A stretch of DNA of 19,574 nt from Sphingomonas sp. 32-62-10 (lineage in GTDB: Bacteria > Pseudomonadota > Alphaproteobacteria > Sphingomonadales > Sphingomonadaceae), in assembly GCA_002280555.1 (NCBI GenBank), contig NCEE01000031.1:1-19574 (forward strand). The letters are read 5' to 3'. Made by a program: the position numbers and the translations under genes. The notes under the pieces are model-generated. The model made no database searches. It had not been told where the DNA came from and worked only from the letters and a program-made list of their open reading frames with translations. This document shows positions 1 through 6,142 of this stretch, piece by piece. Within the stretch, counting starts at the first letter, position 1. Each line of letters opens with the position of its first letter.

Positions 1-1
1 G

Positions 2-718
2 CTCGGCTACGCCTGGCAGCGCGGCCTGGTGCCGCTGTCGCGGCAGGCGATCGAGCGCGCGATCGAGATCAACGGCGCTGCGGTCGACGCCAACAAGGCA
101 CGCCAGCTCGCGTTGATCGCGGCGCTCGGCCTCGCGATCCCCGCTACCCGCGTTGTCCACCGCGCGATCGACATCCCGAGTGCCGCCGCAGAGCTGCGCT
201 TTCCCATCGTCGTGAAAGCCAATATCGGCGGATCAGGCGCGGGCATCATGCGCTATGAAACCACCGAAGACCTCGCCCTGGCGGTCGCTGACAAATTCCT
301 GCCGACGAGCATCGACGGCGTGCTGCTGGTGCAGGAATATGTGCCTGCGCGAGATGGCCGCATCACCCGGATCGAAACGCTCGACCGCAAATTCCTTTAC
401 GCGCTCGACATCGACGGCGGGGGCCAGTTCGATCTCTGCCCGGCAGACGCCTGTGTCGCCGATGGCAAGCCGATCGCGATGACTCAAGTCGATCCCGGCC
501 CGGAGTTGATCGACGCGGCGGAGCGGATCGCGGCGGCGGCGGGGCTCGACGTCGGTGGCATCGAGGTGATGATCGATGACCGTGATGGGGTGCCACGCTT
601 CTATGATATCAATGCATTATCGAACTTCGTTGCCAAACCGCTCGATGTGCTCGGCTGGGACCCGCACGAGAAGTTGATCGACTATCTGGAAGCGGAAATC
701 GCGAAGGTGAAGGGGTGA
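2..718 (+). CDS. Partial chimeric ORF: oxidoreductase C-terminal piece joined to ATP-grasp domain
   Basis: The frame is open from the left window edge, so the start lies outside; a GTG at 29 is an unlikely internal start. The first ~35 visible residues (LGYAWQRGLVPLS, then RAIEINGAAVDANK) match the conserved C-terminal motif of the gamma domain of indolepyruvate/2-oxoacid:ferredoxin oxidoreductases. From KARQLALIAALGL onward the protein is an ATP-grasp ligase. It has the ATP-binding segment FPIVVKANIGGSGAG, a VLLVQEYVPA strand and a C-terminal Mg/ATP motif (FYDINALSNF). ATP-grasp enzymes join a carboxylate to an amine or thiol through an acyl-phosphate; the substrate is unknown. The usual pre-ATP-grasp domain of about 80-90 residues is missing, as is the tail of the oxidoreductase (normally followed by an aromatic and WGR). 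The join falls at ANKARQ, a point both families share. It may be a deletion fusion or an assembly artefact. It ends with TGA at 716-718. Confidence 0.75.
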   Translation, partial: LGYAWQRGLVPLSRQAIERAIEINGAAVDANKARQLALIAALGLAIPATRVVHRAIDIPSAAAELRFPIVVKANIGGSGAGIMRYETTEDLALAVADKFLPTSIDGVLLVQEYVPARDGRITRIETLDRKFLYALDIDGGGQFDLCPADACVADGKPIAMTQVDPGPELIDAAERIAAAAGLDVGGIEVMIDDRDGVPRFYDINALSNFVAKPLDVLGWDPHEKLIDYLEAEIAKVKG

Positions 719-746
719 TTGCCACCCTTTACCCCAATCCCCATCC

Positions 747-840
747 GTCACCCCGGACTTGTTCCGGGGTCCACTGGTCCGCAAAAGCTACCGGCGCGGG
801 GTTGGCGGCCCGGTGGACCCCGGAACAAGTCCGGGGTGAC
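747..840. repeat. Inverted repeat with 28-bp perfect arms (REP-like)
   Basis: The arms 747-774 and 813-840 are exact reverse complements (GTCACCCCGGACTTG...GGTCCAC), separated by 38 bp. Each arm also contains its own small hairpin, CCCCGGA-CTTGT-TCCGGGG. The element lies in the spacer between the ATP-grasp ORF and the flavin monooxygenase, 38 bp upstream of the latter's ATG. From memory, this sequence type is dispersed in many copies in Sphingomonas genomes. As RNA it could form a long stem that blocks read-through, but there is no T-run, so it is a poor classical terminator. No second copy was seen in this window. Confidence 0.85.
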
Positions 841-878
841 AGCGCAGTTCTTTGGCAAACCTCCATCGGAGCACCACA

Positions 879-1907
879 ATGAGATATGGTTACTGGATGC
901 CCGTCTTCGGCGGCTGGCTGCGCAACGTCGCCGATGAGCAGATGGACGCGAGCTGGGACTATACCAAGCGGCTCGCGATCAACTCCGAGAAATGGGGCTA
1001 TGACCTGTCGCTGATCGCCGAGCTCAACATGAACGATATCAAGGGCATCGGCGCGCCGACGCTCGATGCCTGGTCGACCGCCGCCGCCGTCGCCGCCGTA
1101 ACCGAAACACTCGAGCTGATGGTCGCCGTCCGCCCCAATTTCCACCAGCCTGCTTTGTTCGCCAAGGCGGCGGCCAATATCGATCAGATTTCCGGCGGTC
1201 GCCTCGCGCTCAACGTCGTGTCGTCCTGGTGGGCGGATGAGGCCAAACGCTACGGCCTGCAGTTCGATCAGCATGACGATCGTTATGCCCGCACCAGCGA
1301 ATGGCTGCAGGTGGTCGAAGGGATGTGGCGCGAGGAGGAGTTCGACTTCGCCGGCAAATTCTACACCACCGACAAGGCGATCTGCAGCCCCAAGCCGGTG
1401 CGCAAACCCGTCACCTATGCGGGCGGCGAGAGCGAGGCAGCGAAAACGCTGATCGCGGGCCAGTGCGACGCCTATGTGATGCACGGCGATCCGGTGGAGG
1501 CCATCGCCCCCAAAATCGCCGACATGGCTGCAAGGCGCGAAGCCGCAGGCAAGCTCCCCATGCAATACGGCATGGCCGCCTACGCCATCGTCCGCGACAG
1601 CGAAGCCGAAGCCCAGCGCGAACTGAAACGCATCACCGACGTGACCGATCTCCCCGCCGGCTACGATAACTTCGACCAGTGGCTGTCCGGCACGCAGCTC
1701 GAACGCGAGATGAAGATCAACGAATATTCGGTCTCGAACCGTGGCCTGCGCCCGAACCTGATCGGCACGCCCGAGCAACTGCGCGAACGTATCGAGGAAT
1801 ATGAAGCGGCAGGGCTGGACCTGCTGCTGCTCCAGATGAGCCCACAGGCCGAGGAAATGGAGCGGTTTTCGGCGCAGGTGATGCGGCGGGAGGTTGTGGG
1901 GGCGTAA
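879..1907 (+). CDS. LLM-class FMNH2-dependent monooxygenase, SfnG/SsuD-like
   Basis: This is a 342-residue luciferase-like TIM-barrel monooxygenase. The N-terminus MRYGYWMPVFGGWLRN, the segment TLELMVAVRPNFHQPALFAK, the core ISGGRLALNVVSSWW, then HDDRYARTSEW and the SPKPVRKPVTYAGGES segment follow the order seen in alkanesulfonate (SsuD) and dimethylsulfone (SfnG) monooxygenases. These enzymes use reduced FMN and O2 to cleave C-S bonds; the substrate here cannot be fixed from sequence. The ATG at 879 is chosen over an upstream TTG at 852 because GGAG at 868-871 sits 7 nt before it and the protein then begins at the conserved first strand. It has no signal peptide, so it is cytoplasmic. No flavin reductase is adjacent, so FMNH2 must come from elsewhere. 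Confidence is high for the family and low for the substrate. Confidence 0.85.
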   Translation: MRYGYWMPVFGGWLRNVADEQMDASWDYTKRLAINSEKWGYDLSLIAELNMNDIKGIGAPTLDAWSTAAAVAAVTETLELMVAVRPNFHQPALFAKAAANIDQISGGRLALNVVSSWWADEAKRYGLQFDQHDDRYARTSEWLQVVEGMWREEEFDFAGKFYTTDKAICSPKPVRKPVTYAGGESEAAKTLIAGQCDAYVMHGDPVEAIAPKIADMAARREAAGKLPMQYGMAAYAIVRDSEAEAQRELKRITDVTDLPAGYDNFDQWLSGTQLEREMKINEYSVSNRGLRPNLIGTPEQLRERIEEYEAAGLDLLLLQMSPQAEEMERFSAQVMRREVVGA

Positions 1908-2007
1908 CCGGCCACATTGATCGCTCCAAGAGGGTCACGCCACCGATTGGCAATTCCCCGTTCCCGCGAATAGACTAGGCGCGTCGCGCTGGGGAGGGCA
2001 TGTACCG

Positions 2008-3075
2008 GTGGAGCCATGGCAAATCCTTGATCTGTTGCTTCGCGGGATGGCGGTGGGTGCCCAATTGGGTCTCGCCATTGCGCTTGCCCGCAGCGCCGAG
2101 GATCGCGGGTTACAGATCGTCATATTGTTGCTCTTCATCAGCAGCATCAGTCTAACGCTCACGGGCGTTCCGCAGATCCTCAGGATGATGGGATCGGTGC
2201 AAATCCTGTTGTGGCTGATCCAGATCGGCGGCGCGGGCTATTTCTGGCTGTTCGCGGTCATGCTGTTCGAAGATCGCCGGTTAACGTGGATGAGCACGTC
2301 GCCGTCCATTGCGTTAACAATCATCGGGCTTTTCGGCCAATATGGACCACGCGCCCTGGCGCCAGCGACCTGGGGACTCCACAACGTTTTGGGGCTGTTG
2401 TTGGCCCTCAACGCGCTGTTTGTGATCATCCGATCGGGCCAGAACGACCTGGTCGAGGCCAGAAGACGGCTTAGGGTGCCTTTTCTCCTGCTCATCGCAG
2501 TGTTTTCGGTTGTCATCAGCGCTGTCCAGATCGGTCAGGGTCTCGGCATCAATTCGCCCTGGTACCAATTCGCCAATGCCTCGCTCCAAGCCCTGCTTGG
2601 GATTGGCGGCGTGGCGGTGCTGCTCGAAGCGCGATCGACGCTGTTCGGAGTATCGCCTAGCGGGCGCTCCGCGACCGTCGATGCACGCCCCATCGATGAC
2701 AGCCAAATCTGGCTCGATCGGTTGCAACAGGTCATGGATATCGAAGTACTATGGCGCCGCGAGGGGCTGACAATCGGCGATCTCGCGACTGCCGTTGGCT
2801 TGCCCGAGCACCGGCTGCGTCGATTGATCAACGATCAACTCGGCCACCGCAACTTCGCCAGTTTTGTCAACCAGCGCCGCATCGCCGAGGCCCGGACGCT
2901 GCTCAGCGATCCCGCCAGCGCTGCGCGCACCGTCGCCAGCATCGCGTTCGATCTCGGATTCGGCTCGCTCGGACCCTTCAACCGCGCCTTTCGCGATGAG
3001 ACGGGGCTGACGCCGACCGAATATCGCCGCCAGAACATGGCCAATAGCTTGCCGATTTCCGAAAATCCTCGCTGA
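2008..3075 (+). CDS. Membrane-anchored AraC-family transcriptional regulator
   Basis: This 355-residue protein has an N-terminal half (about 1-215) made of roughly six to seven hydrophobic helices, for example QIVILLLFISSISLTL and FLLLIAVFSVVISAV. A linker leads to a C-terminal AraC/XylS DNA-binding domain at about 235-345. The domain shows both helix-turn-helix units: LTIGDLATAVGLPEHRLRRL, then VASIAFDLGFGSLGPFNRAF followed by TGLTPTEYRR. Such integral-membrane AraC regulators are common in sphingomonads and are thought to sense something at the membrane, with ligands mostly unknown. The GTG at 2008 is chosen because GGGGAGGG at 1991-1998 lies about 9 nt upstream and the hydrophobic N-terminus starts there. 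Its 3' end overlaps an imperfect palindrome, and the hydroxylase gene starts 93 bp downstream, so it may regulate that gene (inference). Confidence 0.87.
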   Translation: MEPWQILDLLLRGMAVGAQLGLAIALARSAEDRGLQIVILLLFISSISLTLTGVPQILRMMGSVQILLWLIQIGGAGYFWLFAVMLFEDRRLTWMSTSPSIALTIIGLFGQYGPRALAPATWGLHNVLGLLLALNALFVIIRSGQNDLVEARRRLRVPFLLLIAVFSVVISAVQIGQGLGINSPWYQFANASLQALLGIGGVAVLLEARSTLFGVSPSGRSATVDARPIDDSQIWLDRLQQVMDIEVLWRREGLTIGDLATAVGLPEHRLRRLINDQLGHRNFASFVNQRRIAEARTLLSDPASAARTVASIAFDLGFGSLGPFNRAFRDETGLTPTEYRRQNMANSLPISENPR

Positions 3076-3088
3076 TTTCGGAATCGGC
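3051..3088. promoter_or_regulatory. Imperfect palindrome across the araC-like stop codon
   Basis: GCCGATTTCCGAAA at 3051-3064 is mirrored by TTTCGGAATCGGC at 3076-3088, with one extra T in the left arm. It spans the regulator's stop codon and lies upstream of the hydroxylase gene. It is not followed by a T-run, so an operator or a weak, possibly Rho-assisted, stop signal are both possible. Confidence 0.4.
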
Positions 3089-3168
3089 CACCTTCTCCAA
3101 CGGATCGGCGAGACCTATCGCGACGCTTTGATCGACAGACGAACCACCCAATCAAAGGAGGTTCGCTT

Positions 3169-3978
3169 ATGTCGTTGGAGTATCTTGCATCAATGGGACA
3201 GCACTGGGTGCTGCTCATGCTCGGCGATGCTATTCGTTATGTGATTTTCGCGACCAGCGTGTGGCTGCTGCTGTGGTACGTGCTGGCGCGGCCGCTCGCC
3301 AACCGTCGCATCCGTAGCCAGCGGCCGCCCGGTCGCCAGCTCCGTAAAGAATTCGTCTTTTCGATACGGTCGGTGATGATCTTCGCCACCGTCTCGGTGG
3401 TGGCAAAGCTCGCGCAGCATTATTTTGGCTGGTGGAACGGCCCCAAGATCGCCGCGACATGGGGCCCCGTCTGGTTCTGGGTCAGCCTGGTGCTCATGAT
3501 CATCGCGCACGATGCCTATTTTTACTGGGCACACCGGCTGTCCCATCACCGCAGCCTGTTCCGCTGGGTGCATCGCCGCCACCATCTCAGCAACAATCCG
3601 TCGCCTTTCACTGCCTACAGCTTCGACTGGCCAGAGGCGGTGTTGATGGGCAGCTTCGTGCCGCTTTGGGTGCTGATCGTGCCAACATCTTGGGTCGTGG
3701 TCGATCTGTTCGTGCTCCACCAGATCGTGCGCAACACGCTGCTCCACTGCGGGATCGAAGTGATGCCATCGCGGCGCGATGGTCGCCCGCTCTTCGACTG
3801 GATGACCACGACAACGCATCACGACCTCCATCATGGCAGGGTTGGGTGGAACTTCAGCCTCTACTTCACCTGGTGGGATCGCTGGATGGGCACCGAACAT
3901 CCCGAATACCACCGCCATTTCGCGGCTGCCGTGCGGCGCCCGCTTCCCAATCCGGCTGGCGACCCTGTCGCGGCCTGA
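3169..3978 (+). CDS. Sterol desaturase / fatty acid hydroxylase family membrane enzyme
   Basis: This 269-residue integral membrane non-haem di-iron enzyme has hydrophobic segments near 13-40, 65-85, 100-120 and 160-185. The three histidine clusters of the superfamily are present: HRLSHH at 122-127, HRRHH at 135-139 and HHDLHH at 217-222, with extra H184 and H193. The family hydroxylates or desaturates lipids, sterols or carotenoids with O2 and external electrons; the substrate here is unknown. The ATG at 3169 follows an excellent AAAGGAGG ribosome site at 3154-3161. It is followed after 51 bp by the DUF2147-like gene on the same strand, so the two probably form an operon. The AraC-type regulator just upstream is a candidate controller. 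Confidence 0.9.
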   Translation: MSLEYLASMGQHWVLLMLGDAIRYVIFATSVWLLLWYVLARPLANRRIRSQRPPGRQLRKEFVFSIRSVMIFATVSVVAKLAQHYFGWWNGPKIAATWGPVWFWVSLVLMIIAHDAYFYWAHRLSHHRSLFRWVHRRHHLSNNPSPFTAYSFDWPEAVLMGSFVPLWVLIVPTSWVVVDLFVLHQIVRNTLLHCGIEVMPSRRDGRPLFDWMTTTTHHDLHHGRVGWNFSLYFTWWDRWMGTEHPEYHRHFAAAVRRPLPNPAGDPVAA

Positions 3979-4029
3979 TGTCCCCAACCCTCAACCAACC
4001 TGAAACCTGAAAACTGAAAGGAACTGACC

Positions 4030-4404
4030 ATGTGGATGACGAAAATGATGCTGATGACTGCTGCCTTGACCGACGCCGGAACGATGGCAACCCCATCGCC
4101 GCTGCTCGGCACCTGGACCGAGATCAACGGTCCCGGCGCAGCGCGGATCGAACCGTGCACCAAAAAGCCGGGGCTGCTCTGCGCGACCGGGCTTGCCCGC
4201 GCCAAAGGCAAGTCGGGCCAGGTCGAAACCGGGCTCGTACTGTCCGACGTTACGCTTGAAGGCCCCAATCTCTGGCGCGGCACCTATCATGACGGCAATC
4301 GACTGTTGCCCGCCACGCTCAGGCTGATGTCGCCGCGCGTTGTCGAAATGAAGGTGTGTATCCTGATGTTCTGCCAGACCGCCAAATACGCGCGTGCGGC
4401 CTAA
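4030..4404 (+). CDS. Small DUF2147-like protein
   Basis: This is a 124-residue protein. The pattern LLGTWTEINGPGAARIEPC, a second Cys in the GLLC segment, TGLVLSDVTLEGPNLWRG and ATLRLMSPRVVEMKVC resembles DUF2147 proteins. Those usually carry GTW, RIxPC, an LxLSGL-type stretch and an LxVxGC strand, and are small predicted periplasmic beta-barrels of unknown function. The N-terminus (MWMTKMMLMTAALTDAGTMA) is hydrophobic and could be a weak or degenerate signal peptide, without a clear cleavage site. The ATG at 4030 has GAAAGGA at 4015-4021 upstream. It follows the hydroxylase on the same strand and is probably cotranscribed. Family membership is assigned by eye and is moderately secure. Confidence 0.65.
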   Translation: MWMTKMMLMTAALTDAGTMATPSPLLGTWTEINGPGAARIEPCTKKPGLLCATGLARAKGKSGQVETGLVLSDVTLEGPNLWRGTYHDGNRLLPATLRLMSPRVVEMKVCILMFCQTAKYARAA

Positions 4405-4902
4405 CCTTCAGATAGTCCAACTCTGCCGGTTGTTTCGCATCGATCGAGTGTGCGGTAATCGGCAGGGTAAGCTATTGTTTAGCCAAATGAACATAGCTCG
4501 CGACTTGTGACGGCTATGGAAGTAAATTAAAGTCGATCGATCGAATATCCATTAGTATCAGTTTTTTGGCTGCATTGATGATAGCCACGTCACGCGCGGC
4601 GTTTTCTGAAAGACCTATATTGACTCACGAAAGCTCTGTCTGATAGAGTATATTACAATAGAAATAACAATAATTATAGTAATTTTATATAAGATTTGTT
4701 TGTCAATCTAATTAACCTTTGAATTTTCGGGATACGATATTGAAAAACTCGATATTTATGGCGAGTTTCATCAATAAACTTTTGTAAATCATCTGTAATT
4801 ACATACGATTAGGACTAATGGTATTGAATATATTTTAAAAAACTACCTATTACTTTGGGGCTTTGGTGGTTTTTTAGTAGCACAACCGAGATGGAGGGCA
4901 TT
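4405..4902. other. AT-rich gene-free stretch
   Basis: Apart from the stem-loop at 4423-4465, no gene is visible in about 500 bp. From roughly 4480 to 4860 the sequence is strikingly AT-rich (runs such as AATAACAATAATTATAG and TTTTATATAAG) against the GC-rich surroundings. A possible promoter for the lipoprotein gene is TTGACT at 4620-4625 and TAGAGT at 4644-4649 with an 18-bp spacer, which would leave a leader of about 250 nt. The base composition suggests acquired DNA or a long regulatory leader. Confidence 0.55.
4423..4465 (+). terminator. Stem-loop after the DUF2147-like gene, possible terminator
   Basis: CTGCCGGTT at 4423-4431 pairs with AATCGGCAG at 4457-4465 (9 bp with one G-U pair). 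A second small stem lies inside, CGCA 4436-4439 with TGCG 4451-4454. It begins 19 bp after the stop codon. The following GGTAAGCTATTGTTT is only weakly T-rich, so it may be a Rho-assisted or inefficient terminator. Confidence 0.4.
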
Positions 4903-5733
4903 GTGAATCATCAAATGGTTACGCGCAGAGGCGTGTTGGTCGGTGGAGCTTCACTTGCGCTCGTGGGGTGCAGTGCGCCAAGCAACAACAATAGCGGGGT
5001 CCCATACCAAAGTGTAACGATGCCTTCGTGGGCAGATGTGCCTTTGTACCTGACCATGATTACGGTTGCAGCGCCAGTGGCCGCTTATCTTGCTGGTACA
5101 GCCAGCGCCGTGACTGGTGTCATCGCATTGGCTCGACTGGCGTACGTACTCAAAAATGTCGGCGTGTTAGCCGATCGGGCGAGTCTAATTTATGATTCAA
5201 TCCAGTTCTTGAATCAACTAAGGTCGCAACGTTTTGCTCTTCCTGCGCTGAGCTCGAGCCCAAAGCCTTTCATCGCGATTGCAAGCGGCAACATTAACAA
5301 CTTCGAATCAGTGCCTGTGTTCAAGAACGATGTGGTTTTGCAATTTGGCGTCTTGAATGAACAAGGTGGTAGCTTCGGGGAAAATGATATCTATGCCACT
5401 GTGAAAAGGGTTGACGAGCGGCCTCCGCAGACGGTCAACGAAATTTGGGGTTCGGGCGATCTTCCTCACGCCATCGTGTCGCCAGCCTCAAACGGAAATT
5501 ATGATGGCAAGCTTCCAATCGGCTCGTTGCCGCCCGGTGCCTATGTTTCGTACAGTTGGAAGGTGCCGCGAGGCCAGCAGCCAACGGATTATTTTATTGC
5601 AAATAGCGCGTTTGTCGGGCCGACGTTTTTGTCGGTAGATGATGCCAACTATTCGCTCGATCTTGCCAGTGCGATCGAGGCCGAAAGGAATGTGGAGGCG
5701 CGTTTTCAATTGCCGACTGCAACTCTAGGCTAG
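4903..5733 (+). CDS. Predicted lipoprotein of unknown function, AT-rich orphan
   Basis: I do not recognise this 276-residue protein. The N-terminus TRRGVLVGGASLALVGCSAP has a twin-arginine start, a hydrophobic core and a lipobox LVGC with Cys23. It is therefore a likely lipoprotein, possibly Tat-exported. A second long Ala/Gly-rich hydrophobic segment at about 48-83 could be a membrane helix or amphipathic hairpin. The rest looks soluble and beta-rich, with segments such as NDVVLQFGVLNEQGG and PPGAYVSYSWKVPRG; the last reads like an immunoglobulin-like strand pattern, but that is only an impression. GTG 4903 is chosen because GGAGGG at 4893-4898 is correctly spaced for it; ATG 4891 and ATG 4915 are alternatives. 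Base composition and codon use are less GC-biased than the neighbours, and no partner gene is adjacent. Confidence 0.75.
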   Translation: MNHQMVTRRGVLVGGASLALVGCSAPSNNNSGVPYQSVTMPSWADVPLYLTMITVAAPVAAYLAGTASAVTGVIALARLAYVLKNVGVLADRASLIYDSIQFLNQLRSQRFALPALSSSPKPFIAIASGNINNFESVPVFKNDVVLQFGVLNEQGGSFGENDIYATVKRVDERPPQTVNEIWGSGDLPHAIVSPASNGNYDGKLPIGSLPPGAYVSYSWKVPRGQQPTDYFIANSAFVGPTFLSVDDANYSLDLASAIEAERNVEARFQLPTATLG

Positions 5734-6142
5734 GGCTTTGGCCTAACGCCAAATCCGCCGAAGGGCTGAGTGACAAGGGGTTATCGAATAGCGTGAAATT
5801 CGGATCAATGGCGGCGAACCTGACACAAGTCGACGACGGCATTGGCGGTCGCGCTTCGATCAGATTGGCTTGGGGCGATAACCGAATGAACGACGGTGCT
5901 CACGACACCTCCGTTGTCTTCCAGACCTCAAATCCGCTGTGTTCCATTTAGTGGTATCCGAAAGCCAGCGCCCGCTCTTATTCATTGTCGCATCCGCCCA
6001 CCCGGTCGGTGGTTTCGACGCTTCGGCCTTGCTGCCCCACCTCCTTTTAAGGTCGCGGTTCCGTGCGTGGTGGCGGGGCTTTTTGTGATTTGAACGCGCT
6101 TTTTGTTCGCGATTGCTGGCACCTACCAGATGGACGCCCCTG
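5734..6142. other. Gene-free stretch between the lipoprotein gene and nadE
   Basis: About 410 bp hold no coding region I can support. Short open frames exist (for example from 5809 and 5896) but show no recognisable motif or ribosome site. The last part contains a hairpin with a T-run at 6034-6084. A transcript ending at that hairpin could be a 3' UTR of the lipoprotein gene or a small RNA; no known RNA family was recognised. Confidence 0.5.
6034..6084 (+). terminator. Candidate rightward terminator
   Basis: GCCCC at 6034-6038 pairs with GGGGC at 6075-6079, extended with a bulge by ACC 6039-6041 and GGT 6069-6071. TTTTT at 6080-6084 follows directly. The T-run is on the + strand only, so it acts on rightward transcription (from the lipoprotein gene or an unannotated RNA), protecting against read-through antisense to nadE. 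Confidence 0.45.

Noticed and set aside
729..1778. 349-codon - strand frame opposite the flavin monooxygenase
   Set aside because: It is antisense to a recognisable LLM monooxygenase, crosses the inverted repeat and shows no protein family signature.
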